Positions 46,937-56,760 are shown, counted from the first letter of the stretch. The stretch: 64,000 bases of DNA from an uncultured Clostridia bacterium (GCA_934132895.1 CAKPAG010000005.1:28556-92555); one strand, 5' to 3'. A program made the numbers and translations. The notes: generated by a model not told the origin, from the letters alone.

Positions 46937-47296
46937 ATGGATAAAATAAAAAACTATTTACTATGTTTATTAATTACTTTTTTGGTTTCTGCTATACTTT
47001 TAAGTGTGACTTCACTAATTTTTGCATATACTAATATAAATGATAGATATTTGCAAATGTTTGTTTTTGGTATAGTTACAATTTCAGTTTTAATTGGTTC
47101 TACAATTCTTTCTAAAAAAATAAAAGAAAAAGGATTACTGATAGGTGGAATATTTGGAGTCACTTATCTTTTGATTATATTTTTTATATCAGCAGTTGCA
47201 TATTCTAGTTTTGCAATTACAAATACTCTTTTTGTATATATTGGAATAAGTATGCTTTCAGGTGTTGTTGGAGGAATAATAGGAGTAAATATATAA
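46937..47296 (+). CDS. TIGR04086-type membrane protein
   Basis: The product has 119 residues and four hydrophobic helices (LLCLLITFLVSAILLS first). The size and pattern fit the TIGR04086/YrzE-like membrane family found in Clostridia. The function is unknown. It lies 13 bases before spoIVB and is probably cotranscribed. Confidence 0.65.
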   Translation: MDKIKNYLLCLLITFLVSAILLSVTSLIFAYTNINDRYLQMFVFGIVTISVLIGSTILSKKIKEKGLLIGGIFGVTYLLIIFFISAVAYSSFAITNTLFVYIGISMLSGVVGGIIGVNI

Positions 47297-47309
47297 AAAC
47301 GGTGGAATA

Positions 47310-48416
47310 ATGTTTAAGAATTTTTTAAATAAATTAAAAGATAAATTAATATATATAGATGATTTTTTAAATAATAATAAAACAGCTAAAAAAATTATAT
47401 TAGGATTTTTTTGCATTTTTTTACTATTCTTCGCTTATATATTTTTAAACTATAAAGATTTAAAAGAAGTTTATAGTTTAGAAAAAAAAGTAAAAAGCAA
47501 TATTTCTAATATGAAGATAGTAGCTGGTGGAGAAACTGTAGGAATAAAACTTCTTGCTAGTGGAGTACTAATTATGGGAATAGATAGAACAGAAGATATA
47601 GACTTAAAAATAGGGGATATTATTTTAAGTGTAAATGGAACAAAAATTGAATCAAATTCAGAACTTGATGAGTTTGTAAAAAATTCAAATGGAAAAGAAT
47701 TAACTTTAGAATTAAGTAGAAGTGGTCAGGAATTTAAATTAAACATTTCTCCCATATATGATAGTATTAGTGAAAGCTATAAATTAGGATTATGGGTAAA
47801 AGATAGTAGTGCAGGAGTTGGCACAATAACTTTCTATGAATTAAATTCAAATAAATTTGCAGCATTAGGGCATGGCGTAACAGAAACTAAAGAAAATTAC
47901 ATTTTACCTATAACCTCAGGAGGAATTACTAGTACTACAATATACTCAGTAAAAAAAGGAATAGCAAAAGTTCCTGGAGAGTTAAAAGGTTCAATTACAA
48001 ATAAACTATTAGGACAAATAGAAGGGAATACAGATAAAGGAATATATGGCAGCATAACTGAAAAAGAATTTTTAAAAGAAAAAGAAGAAATAGAAATTTT
48101 AACAAAAACTCAAGTAAAAGAAGGAAAAGCAACTATTTTAGCAACACTTGATGACAATGAGAAAAAAGAATATGAAATAAAAATAGAAAAAGTTTTACTT
48201 ACTTCAACTGGAAATAAAAATATGATTATAAAAGTAACAGATAAGGCACTATTAGAAAAGACAGGAGGAATAGTTCAAGGGATGTCAGGTTCTCCAATTA
48301 TTCAAGATGGCAAACTAGTTGGTGCGGTCACTCATGTATTTTTAAATGATCCTACAAGAGGATATGGAGTATTTATTGAAAATATGCTTGAAGATATGTG
48401 CACAATATTAAAATGA
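47310..48416 (+). CDS. spoIVB: SpoIVB serine peptidase
   Basis: This S55-family peptidase is secreted from the forespore and triggers pro-sigma-K processing by cleaving SpoIVFA. The product has 368 residues: an N-terminal membrane helix (about 28-47), a PDZ domain (about 75-150, IDLKIGDIILSVNGTKIESN) and the S55 domain with ALGHGVTE (His) and GMSGSPIIQDGKLVGAVTHV (active Ser), ending in the typical YGVFIENML. It is a second sporulation marker in the window. Confidence 0.93.
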   Translation: MFKNFLNKLKDKLIYIDDFLNNNKTAKKIILGFFCIFLLFFAYIFLNYKDLKEVYSLEKKVKSNISNMKIVAGGETVGIKLLASGVLIMGIDRTEDIDLKIGDIILSVNGTKIESNSELDEFVKNSNGKELTLELSRSGQEFKLNISPIYDSISESYKLGLWVKDSSAGVGTITFYELNSNKFAALGHGVTETKENYILPITSGGITSTTIYSVKKGIAKVPGELKGSITNKLLGQIEGNTDKGIYGSITEKEFLKEKEEIEILTKTQVKEGKATILATLDDNEKKEYEIKIEKVLLTSTGNKNMIIKVTDKALLEKTGGIVQGMSGSPIIQDGKLVGAVTHVFLNDPTRGYGVFIENMLEDMCTILK

Positions 48417-48443
48417 GCTTTGTTATAACAAGGTTCATTTTTT
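48414..48443 (+). terminator. spoIVB terminator
   Basis: TGAGCTTTGTT pairs with AACAAGGTTCA (G-T pairs included) and a T run follows; the stem begins at the stop codon. Confidence 0.75.
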
Positions 48444-48729
48444 GCATTATTTGTTTGTAAAAAATAGAGAGTATAGGAGAAAATTTAAAGGAAAATGGTA
48501 CAGAATGTATTTTATGTGTGAGATGTTATATAAATGTTCAAAAAATGTATTACATTTATAACAAAATAATGTTATATTTGAATTTATGTTATTTAAATGT
48601 TATAAAACAGTATATATTTTAAGAAAAATATCGAAAAAAGACTAAACAATAATATAAAAGTATGGTATAATATATAATTACATAGGTAAGTTTAAAAATC
48701 TTGTTTTAATAAATAAGGAGGAATAAATT
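48444..48729. other. intergenic region before the kinase
   Basis: It is A/T-rich with no frame of note. A TATAAT at 48666-48671 is the likely -10 box for the kinase; its -35 partner (TAAACA, 48643) is weak. Confidence 0.5.
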
Positions 48730-50409
48730 ATGTGTAAAGAAAAAATGAATGTAAATGTGGAGTTTGAGGATGGAAGAAAAGTAGTTGTAAAAGAAGGTAC
48801 TTTAATAGGTGAAGTCATTCCTGATAAAAACAAATATATATTAGGTGTAAACATTAATAATGAAAATAAATCATTATTTCATAAAGTTATATCAGATAGT
48901 TATTGTAGATATATAACGTATGATATAAAAGAAGGAAGACGGATCTATGGTAGAACTTTAAAATTTGTATTTTTAGCAGCTGTAAAAATACTTTTTGGTG
49001 ATACAAAAGTACAATTTACAAACAAAAATGGCAATGATTATTTTGCAAATATAAAAGGAGTAGAAATAAATGATAATGTTGTTTCTAACTTAAAAGAAAT
49101 AATGCAAAAAATAATTCAAAGCGATTTTAGAATAAGAAAAATACAAGGGAGAAAAGAAGAAATAAAAAGATACTATATTAATATGAACTCATTAGAACAG
49201 GTTTCAAATCTAGATAGACTTGAAATGAGAAAGAAATATACAATTAATTTCTTTGAAGATAGGTTTGAAGATGAGTTTGGTATAAATTATTACAACTATC
49301 TATATGGAAACTTAGCTCTTAGTACTGGATATATAAAATCATTTGACTTATTAAAATATAAATCTGGTATAGCATTAGTTTTACCCCAAAAAGATGACAT
49401 TAACAAAATAAAGGAGAAATTTGTTACAAATAGAATTTTTGAGCTTTCAGAAGAATTTATGCAAATCTGTAAAAAGACAGAAATATATAATGTAACGGAT
49501 TTGAATGAAAGGAATATAAATTATGATATTCAGGAGGTTATAAGGCTAGCAGAATATGATTCTGATAATAGAATAAATAAAATAGCAGAGCAGATTATAA
49601 CAAGGAAAAATATTAAATTTGTATTTTTATCTGGTCCTTCATCTTCAGGAAAAACTACAACAGCTCAGAAACTTTCTGACTTTTTAAAACTACTTGGTAA
49701 AAAAAGCAAAGTAATAAGCATGGATAATTTTTTCATGGATGAAGAAAACATTCCTGTAAGAGATGGAAAGAAAGATTATGAATGCCTTGAAAATATTGAT
49801 ATTGAACTTTTTAAGGAAGATATAAATGCTTTATTAGATAAGAAAAAGGTGGTACTTCCAACATATAATTTTAAAGAAGTAAAAAAAGAATATATTTCAA
49901 AGCCTTATGAATTATCTGAAGATGGAATATTAATAATTGAAGGAATTCATGCATTAAATCCTAAAGTGTATTCGTTTATTCCTAAAGAAAATATCTTTAA
50001 AATTTATGTAGCACCTATTGTTACATTAGGTTTAGATTCATATAGCAAACTTTCCACTTCCGACTTAAGAATCGTACGTAGAATGGTTAGAGACTTTGAA
50101 AAAAGAAACATTGGATGTGAAAAGACCTTAGAACTTTGGAAAGATGTAGTTAATTCTGAAGAAAAGAATATTTTCCCTTATGTTGACTTAGCTGATTGTA
50201 TATTAAATACAAATTTAATTTATGAATGGGGAGTATTAAAAGATAAGGCTTGTTTCTTGCTTTTAAAGGTAAAAAATACGAGTAATAATTATGCCGAAGC
50301 AAGAAGGATATACCAACTTTTACAAAACTTCATTGGTATTGAAGAAAAGTATGTACCAATTACCTCTATTTTAAGAGAGTTTATTGGAAATGGTTGTTAT
50401 CTTTGTTAA
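48730..50409 (+). CDS. nucleoside kinase (TGS-like plus uridine kinase/PRK domain)
   Basis: The product has 559 residues. A TGS-like N-terminal domain and a threonyl-tRNA-synthetase-like second domain precede a P-loop kinase of the uridine kinase/phosphoribulokinase type: FLSGPSSSGKTTTAQKL (about residues 301-317) and VISMDNFFMDE. Proteins of this layout are common in Clostridia and annotated as nucleoside kinases; the substrate is not certain. Codon 71 (48940-48942) is CGG and encodes the Arg of EGRRIYGRTL, which matches the family's MRIYRRSL block. This is therefore a CGG read as ordinary Arg, a useful control for the recoding idea. Confidence 0.85.
   Translation: MCKEKMNVNVEFEDGRKVVVKEGTLIGEVIPDKNKYILGVNINNENKSLFHKVISDSYCRYITYDIKEGRRIYGRTLKFVFLAAVKILFGDTKVQFTNKNGNDYFANIKGVEINDNVVSNLKEIMQKIIQSDFRIRKIQGRKEEIKRYYINMNSLEQVSNLDRLEMRKKYTINFFEDRFEDEFGINYYNYLYGNLALSTGYIKSFDLLKYKSGIALVLPQKDDINKIKEKFVTNRIFELSEEFMQICKKTEIYNVTDLNERNINYDIQEVIRLAEYDSDNRINKIAEQIITRKNIKFVFLSGPSSSGKTTTAQKLSDFLKLLGKKSKVISMDNFFMDEENIPVRDGKKDYECLENIDIELFKEDINALLDKKKVVLPTYNFKEVKKEYISKPYELSEDGILIIEGIHALNPKVYSFIPKENIFKIYVAPIVTLGLDSYSKLSTSDLRIVRRMVRDFEKRNIGCEKTLELWKDVVNSEEKNIFPYVDLADCILNTNLIYEWGVLKDKACFLLLKVKNTSNNYAEARRIYQLLQNFIGIEEKYVPITSILREFIGNGCYLC
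48940..48942 (+). other. in-frame CGG read as ordinary Arg (counter-example)
   Basis: AGA CGG ATC lies at a position where relatives have Arg. Four-base reading would stop within a few codons. Confidence 0.75.
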
Positions 50410-50447
50410 TAAATAAACTGATAAAAAATCGGCATTTACACTAAAAT

Positions 50448-50478
50448 AACACTTAGAAATATCTAGGTGTTGTTTTTT
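50448..50478 (+). terminator. kinase gene terminator
   Basis: AACACTTAG pairs with CTAGGTGTT (G-T pair) and a T run follows. Confidence 0.75.
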
Positions 50479-50507
50479 GCATATTTTAAAAAAATTTGTA
50501 AAAAGTC

Positions 50508-50538
50508 TTGACTTTGAGTAAACTCCAAGTGATAATAT
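50508..50538 (+). promoter_or_regulatory. MerR-type promoter with operator in a 19-bp spacer
   Basis: TTGACT (50508) and TAATAT (50533) are 19 bases apart. The spacer region contains the near-perfect dyad ACTTTGAGT-AA-ACTCCAAGT (50511-50530), the usual site of MerR-family activators. The operon encodes a MerR protein downstream, so autoregulation is likely. Confidence 0.75.
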
Positions 50539-50569
50539 ATTAAAGAAGAAAGTTAAGGAGGTTAAAATA

Positions 50570-52333
50570 ATGAAAATATTAAACAAAATAGAAAATATTA
50601 AAGATTTAAAAAAATTAGAAGTGCAAGAACTTGATGTACTTGCAGAGGATATAAGGGAAGTGTTACTAAAAAAGTTAAGTGAATGTGGAGGACACTTTGG
50701 ACCAAACTTTGGAATGGTTGAAGCAATAATAGCTTTACATTATGTATTTAATTCACCAGTTGATAAATTTGTTTTTGATGTATCACATCAAAGTTATACG
50801 CATAAGATACTAACTGGTAGAAAAGATGCTTTTATATATAGCGATAAATATCATGATGTAACAGGCTATACTGATCCAGATGAAAGTGAACATGACTTTT
50901 TTAAAGTTGGACATACCTCTACATCTGTAAGTTTAGCTTCAGGTCTTGCTAAAGCAAGAGATTTAAAAGGAGAAAATTATAACGTAATAGCTGTAATAGG
51001 AGATGGCTCACTTAGCGGTGGTGAAGCACTAGAAGGTTTAGACTTTGCAGGTGAACAAGAAAATACTAATTTTATAATAGTAGTAAATGATAATGATATG
51101 TCAATTGCTGAAAATCATGGTGGGCTATACAAAAACTTAAAGCTTTTGAGAGATACAAATGGAGAGGCAGAATGTAATTTATTTAAGTCAATGGGACTAG
51201 ACTATATATATGTTAATGAAGGAAATAACATTTCAAAATTAATAGAAACATTTAAGAAAGTAAAAGATATTACTCATCCTATAGTAGTACATATAAATAC
51301 AGAAAAAGGAAAAGGATATAAATTTGCCGAGGAAAATAAAGAGGCTTGGCACTGGACAATGCCTTTTGATATAGAAACAGGAAAAAGCAAATATTCCGAA
51401 ATGGGTGAAAACTATGCTGATTTGACTGCTAATTACTTACTTGATAAAATGAAAAAAGATGAAAGTGTTGTAGCAATTGTGGCTGGTGTTCCAACAAATA
51501 TTGGATTTACACTTGAAAAAAGAAAAGAAGCAGGAAAACAATTTGTTGATGTGGGAATAGCAGAAGAGCATGGAGTAGCTTTAGCTTCTGGAATAGCTAA
51601 AAATGGTGGTAAACCAGTATTTGCTACTCATTCTAGTTTTATGCAGAGGACTTATGATCAAATATCACAAGATTTATGTATAAATAATTCTCCAGCAACA
51701 TTAATTGTAAATACTGCATCAGTATATGGAATGAATGACGTTACTCATTTAGGTATATTTGATATACCAATGATTTCAAATATACCAAACATTGTGTATT
51801 TAGCTCCAACTTCAAAGGAAGAATATTTAGCTATGCTTGATTTTAGTATAGAACAAAATAGTTCCCCTGTAGCTATTAGAGTACCTTGTAATGGAGTAGT
51901 ATCAGATACAAGAAAAGTAGATACAGACTACTCAAATATAAATAAATATAAATTAGAAGAAAAAGGTGAAAAGGTCGCTATAATAGCACTTGGTGATTTT
52001 TATCAATTAGGTGAAAAAGTTAGTAAAGAAATATTTGATAAATTAAACATTAAGGCAAGTCTAATAAATCCAAGATATATTACAGGAATAGATGAGGAAA
52101 TGTTAGAAGATTTGAAAAAAAATCATGAAGTAGTTATAACATTAGAAGATGGCATATTAGATGGTGGATTTGGTGAAAAAATAGCAAGATATTATGCAGA
52201 TAGCCAAATGAAGGTTAAAAACTATGGTATTAAGAAAGCCTTTTATGATAGGTATGATGTAAGTAATTTATTAAAAGAAAATGGAATAACAGTTCAAAAT
52301 ATAGTAGAGAATGTTAAAGAAATGTTAAAGTAG
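50570..52333 (+). CDS. 1-deoxy-D-xylulose-5-phosphate synthase-like TPP enzyme
   Basis: The product has 587 residues, somewhat shorter than most Dxs (about 620). The N-terminal TPP domain shows GDGSLSGGEALEGLDFAG and VVNDNDMSI (about residues 144-180); the pyrimidine-binding domain has FVDVGIAEEHGVALASGIA, and a transketolase C-terminal domain follows. The overall order fits Dxs, which makes DXP from pyruvate and glyceraldehyde-3-phosphate. Because it sits in a MerR-controlled operon rather than with isoprenoid genes, it may be a specialised paralogue. The start follows AAGGAGG. Confidence 0.75.
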   Translation: MKILNKIENIKDLKKLEVQELDVLAEDIREVLLKKLSECGGHFGPNFGMVEAIIALHYVFNSPVDKFVFDVSHQSYTHKILTGRKDAFIYSDKYHDVTGYTDPDESEHDFFKVGHTSTSVSLASGLAKARDLKGENYNVIAVIGDGSLSGGEALEGLDFAGEQENTNFIIVVNDNDMSIAENHGGLYKNLKLLRDTNGEAECNLFKSMGLDYIYVNEGNNISKLIETFKKVKDITHPIVVHINTEKGKGYKFAEENKEAWHWTMPFDIETGKSKYSEMGENYADLTANYLLDKMKKDESVVAIVAGVPTNIGFTLEKRKEAGKQFVDVGIAEEHGVALASGIAKNGGKPVFATHSSFMQRTYDQISQDLCINNSPATLIVNTASVYGMNDVTHLGIFDIPMISNIPNIVYLAPTSKEEYLAMLDFSIEQNSSPVAIRVPCNGVVSDTRKVDTDYSNINKYKLEEKGEKVAIIALGDFYQLGEKVSKEIFDKLNIKASLINPRYITGIDEEMLEDLKKNHEVVITLEDGILDGGFGEKIARYYADSQMKVKNYGIKKAFYDRYDVSNLLKENGITVQNIVENVKEMLK

Positions 52334-52342
52334 GTGATAGAT

Positions 52343-52723
52343 GTGACTATAGCACAAGTAAGTAAAAAGTATGATATAACTCAAGATACTATTAGATATT
52401 ATGAAAAAATAGGTCTACTTCCAAAGGTGCCAAGAGAAAAATCTGGTATAAGGAATTTTGACGAAGCGTCATGTAGATGGCTTGAGTTTATTAAATGTAT
52501 GAGATCTGCTGGAATATCTATAGAAGCACTTAGCAAATATGTTGCATTATATAAAGATGGAAAAGAAACGTTAAACCAAAGAAAAGAGTTACTAGAAAAC
52601 CAAAGAAAGTTATTATTAGAAAAGCAAAAAAATATAGCTGAAACTATTGAAAGACTTAATCATAAATTAGAAATATATGAACAAATAGAATCTGGTAAAA
52701 GAAAAGATTTTATGGAAGAATAA
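52343..52723 (+). CDS. MerR-family transcriptional regulator
   Basis: The product has about 126 residues. The winged HTH is TIAQVSKKYDITQDTIRYYEKIGLLPKVPR, and a coiled-coil dimerisation helix ends the protein. GTG 52343 gives the usual MTIAxVS start and lies after AGGTGAT; an earlier GTG at 52334 overlaps that site. No effector-binding Cys set is visible, so it resembles the small stress-type MerR regulators. It is cotranscribed with the DXS-like gene and the flavodoxin, and its likely site is the dyad at 50511-50530. Confidence 0.88.
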   Translation: MTIAQVSKKYDITQDTIRYYEKIGLLPKVPREKSGIRNFDEASCRWLEFIKCMRSAGISIEALSKYVALYKDGKETLNQRKELLENQRKLLLEKQKNIAETIERLNHKLEIYEQIESGKRKDFMEE

Positions 52724-52742
52724 TTTGAAAGAGGGAAAGAAT

Positions 52743-53225
52743 ATGAATAATGACAAGTTAATAGTGTATTTTTCATATACTGGAAATACAAAATCAATTA
52801 CAGAAAAAATAAAAGCAAAACTAAATGCTGATATATTAGAGTTAAAACCTGTAATACCATATTCAACTGATTATGATAAATTGGTAAATGATGAACAAAA
52901 TCAGGAAGCAAGTGAATATATTCCTGAAATACAAAAAATAGATGTAGATTTATCTAAATATAGCAAGATTATACTGTGATTTTCCACTTGGTGGTACCGT
53001 CCATGTCCGGTCATAAGATCATTTATAAAAAACAATGATTTGAGTGGAAAAACTATTATACCATTTGCAACAAATGCTGGTTGGCTTCGGAAGAAGTTTT
53101 AGTGAAATAAAGAAATTATGTCCAATTCTAAAGTAGAAAAAGAAATGAATATTGTTTTTGAAAGTTACAGTAGTAAATTAGTTACTAGTAAAGAAGAAAT
53201 AAATAAATGGATAAATGAGATATAA
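52743..53225 (+). pseudogene. flavodoxin, decayed (stop, one CGGA, one base lost)
   Basis: Restored length would be about 160 residues, normal for a flavodoxin. IVYFSYTGNTKSITEKI is the FMN phosphate loop. At 52977 a TGA stands where a Gly is expected before FSTWWYR. At 53088 CGGA replaces the Gly of NAGWLGRSF. Shortly after, near 53121, one base is missing, and the last part (KVEKEMNIVFESYSSKL) continues in another frame. Because of the stop and the deletion I treat it as a pseudogene. Its CGGA is consistent with the four-base idea but weak evidence for it. Confidence 0.75.
53088..53091 (+). other. candidate four-base Gly codon CGGA in the decayed flavodoxin
   Basis: TGG CTT CGGA AGA AGT TTT restores a conserved flavodoxin Gly, but the gene has other lesions. 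Confidence 0.5.
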
Positions 53226-53311
53226 AATAATACATATTTAAGGCAGGTTTTTAAGAATCTGTCTTTTGTAATGTGTGTGATGAACAATTTATAATAGGGC
53301 AATTAAAAGTA

Positions 53312-53353
53312 AAATAAAATAAATTAAATTAAATAAAATAAAATAAAATAAAA
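53312..53353. repeat. AAAAT-type microsatellite
   Basis: Around 40 bases of five-base AAAAT/AAATT units lie between the flavodoxin pseudogene and mgtA. Confidence 0.8.
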
Positions 53354-53452
53354 TGTTATTTAAAATATTGAAAAAAATATAAATTAAGTTTATTATTAAT
53401 ATAAGGAAATATTATAAATGATATTAAAATAAGAAAAGGAGATATATTAAAA

Positions 53453-56089
53453 TTGATTAGATTATTTTTTATAAAAAACAAATTAAAAAATAAAAAATTG
53501 ATAAATAATAATGACGAAAAAATACTAGAAAAGTACAAGGAAATTGCCCAAAAAGAAAAACAAGAAATAATACAAGAATTTAACACTAATATTGAAAAGG
53601 GATTGACAAATAAAGAAGCAGAGCAGAAACTAAAAGAAGAAGGAGAAAACATTGTTGTAAAAGATGATAGGCACTCATGGTTATACTTTTTTATAACATC
53701 ATTTAAGGATAAGTTTATTTTTATTTTGATTGTTTTGGCAATAATAAATAAAATTGTAGGCAATGATATATTAGGAACAATTATTATTTTAGCAATTGGA
53801 TTTGTAAGTGCTATGATAAAATTTATTCAAAATTATTCTACATATAAATTTAATAGGAAATTAAAAAATGAGATGTTTTCAACTGCAGTAGTCGTAAGAA
53901 ATGAAAAAGAACAAATAATAAGGACAGAAAAAGTTGTAAAAGGAGATATAATCCATCTAAATGCAGGTTCTATTATCCCAGCAGATGTAGTGATTATAGA
54001 AAATAAAGACTTATTTTTAAATCAGTCTGTTTTTACAGGAGAAAGTGCACCAATTGAAAAAACAGCTAAATTTAACAATTCAAATGAAATATTTTCACTT
54101 TCAAATATATGTTTAATGGGAACAAGTGTAATAAGTGGAAATGCAACAGCAGTGGTAATTAATACAGGTTTTTCTACATATTTAGGAGGTATGGGAAAAC
54201 AAATTGATGATAAAAGAGAAACAACAAATTTTGAAAAGGGTATGAATGACATTACAAAATTATTAATAAGGTATATGCTTGTGGTTTCAGTAGCAGTATT
54301 TATTATTTATGCATTTATACGAAAAGATATATTAGAAGCTGTACTATTTGCATTATCGGTGGCAGTTGGAATTACTCCTACAATGCTACCTATGATAGTG
54401 AATGTTAATTTAACTAAAGGTACGAAAACTCTTGCTAAGAAAAAAACATTAGTAAAAAATATTCAAGCAATCCAAAATTTGGGAGCAATAGATGTTTTAT
54501 GTACTGATAAAACTGGAACATTAACCTTAGATAAAATAGTATTACAGAAATATATAAATGTTGAAGGAAAAGAAGATTTATCTATTTTGGAATATGCATT
54601 TTTAAATAGTTATTATAGTACTGGAATGAAAAATTTAGTAGATAAAGCTATAATAACATATGGTATTCAACACAAAATAAAAGATCAAATTGTTGATTAT
54701 GAGAAAATCGATGAAATTCCATTTGATTATATTAGAAAAAAAGTAAGTGTCGTAGTAAAACATGAAGATCATTATAGAATAATTACTAAAGGAGCATTAG
54801 AAGAAGTATTAAAGAGCTGTAATCAAGTAAAAATTAATGGTGAACATAAAGAGTTAACTCAAGAAATGATAAAAAGTATTGGTGAAAATGCTGAAAATCT
54901 TGCAAAACAGGGAATGCAAGTAATTGCACTGGCTTCAAAAAGGGAGTATAGAGGAAAAGATATATTTAATGGTGATGATGAAAAAGAAATGACATTTATA
55001 GGATTTGTGGCATTTTTAGATCCGCCAAAAAAGGAAGTTAAAAATACAATAAAAGAATTAAAAAAATACGGTATAAAAACAAAAATTTTAACAGGAGATA
55101 ATCAATATGCTACTGAAAATATTTGTAATTTGGTAGGAATAGAAAATCCTAAAATATTACTAGGCACAGATATTGATGTGATGTCAGATGAGGAATTACT
55201 TCAAAAGGTTGAAGAAGTTAATGTGTTTGCTAGAATGAATCCTTTGCAAAAAGAAAGAATAATAAAATCTCTTAGAAAAAATGGTCATGTAGTAGGATAT
55301 ATGGGAGATGGTGTAAATGATGCACCATCATTACATAATGCTGATGTGGGAATATGTGTAAATACTGCTACTGATATTGCTAAAGAAGCAAGTGATATTA
55401 TTTTACTAGAAAAGAGTCTAAGTGTAATACTTAATGGAGTAATAGAAGGAAGAAAAGTATATGGGAATATTATAAAATATATGAAAATGGCTTTAAGCTC
55501 TGACTTTGGAGATGTATTTAGTATACTTATTGCTAGTATTTTTTTACCATTTTTACCATTATTGCCAATTCAAATGTTAATTCAAGATTTTTTATATGAT
55601 TTTTCTCAAATAGGAATACCATATGACAATGTTGATGAGGAGTTTTTAATAAAGCCAAGAAAGTGGGATACTAAAGGTTTAGGGACATTTATGAATGTAA
55701 TGGGCCCAGTAAGTTCAATAATAGATGTTTTGGCATTTTTAGCATTTTGGTTTATATTAGGTTATAATGGAACTGTAAGTGAAAGTTATTTTCAAACAGC
55801 ATGGTTTATAGAATGTTTAATAAGTGAAACATTGATAATTCATTTTGTTCGTACTGCAAAAGTACCTTTTATACAATCAAAATCAAACTCAATATTAACT
55901 TGCTTAACAATGGTTACTATAATAGGAACAATACTTGCACCAATACTATTGCATAATATCAATGCATTTCATTTTGAAATAATGTCACCGCTATATTATT
56001 TAATAGTGATAGGATTGACTATATTATATATAATTTTAGTTCAAATTGTAAAGAAAATATATATTAAAAAGGTAGGAGCTTGGTTGTAG
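53453..56089 (+). CDS. mgtA: magnesium-translocating P-type ATPase (MgtA-like)
   Basis: This P3B-type ATPase has 878 residues and about ten membrane helices. FTGESAPIEK (about 195-204), LCTDKTGTLT (phosphorylated Asp about 352) and GYMGDGVNDAPS (about 616-627) are the core motifs. FLNSYYSTGMKNLVDKAI matches the MgtA-specific LNSxxQTGLKNLLD block. It imports Mg2+. The start is TTG 53453 after AAGGAGAT. The gene ends directly against a flavodoxin remnant, which suggests a rearrangement at its 3' side. Confidence 0.9.
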   Translation: MIRLFFIKNKLKNKKLINNNDEKILEKYKEIAQKEKQEIIQEFNTNIEKGLTNKEAEQKLKEEGENIVVKDDRHSWLYFFITSFKDKFIFILIVLAIINKIVGNDILGTIIILAIGFVSAMIKFIQNYSTYKFNRKLKNEMFSTAVVVRNEKEQIIRTEKVVKGDIIHLNAGSIIPADVVIIENKDLFLNQSVFTGESAPIEKTAKFNNSNEIFSLSNICLMGTSVISGNATAVVINTGFSTYLGGMGKQIDDKRETTNFEKGMNDITKLLIRYMLVVSVAVFIIYAFIRKDILEAVLFALSVAVGITPTMLPMIVNVNLTKGTKTLAKKKTLVKNIQAIQNLGAIDVLCTDKTGTLTLDKIVLQKYINVEGKEDLSILEYAFLNSYYSTGMKNLVDKAIITYGIQHKIKDQIVDYEKIDEIPFDYIRKKVSVVVKHEDHYRIITKGALEEVLKSCNQVKINGEHKELTQEMIKSIGENAENLAKQGMQVIALASKREYRGKDIFNGDDEKEMTFIGFVAFLDPPKKEVKNTIKELKKYGIKTKILTGDNQYATENICNLVGIENPKILLGTDIDVMSDEELLQKVEEVNVFARMNPLQKERIIKSLRKNGHVVGYMGDGVNDAPSLHNADVGICVNTATDIAKEASDIILLEKSLSVILNGVIEGRKVYGNIIKYMKMALSSDFGDVFSILIASIFLPFLPLLPIQMLIQDFLYDFSQIGIPYDNVDEEFLIKPRKWDTKGLGTFMNVMGPVSSIIDVLAFLAFWFILGYNGTVSESYFQTAWFIECLISETLIIHFVRTAKVPFIQSKSNSILTCLTMVTIIGTILAPILLHNINAFHFEIMSPLYYLIVIGLTILYIILVQIVKKIYIKKVGAWL

Positions 56090-56090
56090 A

Positions 56091-56354
56091 ATAACCAGTG
56101 AAGTTGATATTGTTATAATCGCTTATCCGATCTGGTGGTCAATTGCAGCTTGGCCAGTTAATACATTTGTAAAAGCAAATGATTTTAGTAATAAAACAGT
56201 TATTCCTGTGTGTACATCTGCATCATCAGGAATTGGTCAAAGTGGAAAATTGCTTGAAAAAGAAGTAAATTCAGGAAAATGGCTAGAAGGTCATCGTTTT
56301 AGTTCTAATGCAACAGAAGCAGAGATAACAAAATGGACTGATAGTTTAAAATAA
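56091..56354 (+). pseudogene. flavodoxin C-terminal fragment
   Basis: Beginning two bases after the mgtA stop, one frame reads SEVDIVIIAYPIWWS, TVIPVCTSASSGIGQS and ends ITKWTDSLK, clearly the second half of a flavodoxin. It has no start codon or N-terminal FMN loop. It differs from the flavodoxin at 52743, so it is not a simple copy. The N-terminal half was probably lost when mgtA came to lie here. Confidence 0.78.
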
Positions 56355-56368
56355 AGCTATAAAGTATA

Positions 56369-56408
56369 GAAGGGAGAATTTTGAAAATTAATTCTCTCTT
56401 CATTTTTA
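56369..56408 (+). terminator. terminator after the flavodoxin fragment
   Basis: GAAGGGAGAATT pairs with AATTCTCTCTTC and T-rich sequence follows. Confidence 0.65.
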
Positions 56409-56519
56409 TATAATAGGAAAATCATATTGATTGTAATAAAAATGAGAAAAAAATTAGGCAAACCAAAAGGACTAAAGCATAACCTTAGTCTTATGTAAAC
56501 AGTATAGATGAATATAAAT

Positions 56520-56760
56520 TAATTATCCTTAAAAATGTGATGAAAACCTCTCTTTGATACATAGTCAATTGGAACACATTTATCAAAATTACATTTAGAA
56601 CAAATAGTATAAGGTGTAGTGGAAATAGGCAAACCGTTCTATTCATCTTCTTGTTCGAATTGTAAAACAGCTTCAATTGGAGCATCAAATTTGTATTTAC
56701 ATTTTGGACAGATGTAATTAACTGTTTTTCCACTTAATTTAAAAGGGAATGAATTAAAAT
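56520..56760 (-). pseudogene. zinc-ribbon protein remnant of an IS91-type element
   Basis: The minus strand encodes GKTVNYICPKCKYKFDAP and, after an in-frame TAG, NGLPISTTPYTICSKCNFDKC, ending HHIFKDN. Two Cys pairs are kept. It directly follows the transposase remnant and is probably its tail or accessory gene, inactivated by the stop. Confidence 0.55.

Noticed and set aside
52977..52979. TGA read as Gly in the flavodoxin
   Set aside because: TGA ends several intact genes here (for example at 17427, 48416 and 63550), and the flavodoxin has another lesion, so a nonsense mutation is simpler.
3438..53091. Random sequencing or assembly insertions as the cause of the CGG frameshifts
   Set aside because: All ten insertions are the same base, each falls exactly before an in-frame Gly codon, three lie within 15 bases of one gene, and CGG words in other phases or outside genes show no sign of extra bases. 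It remains the main alternative and needs raw reads.
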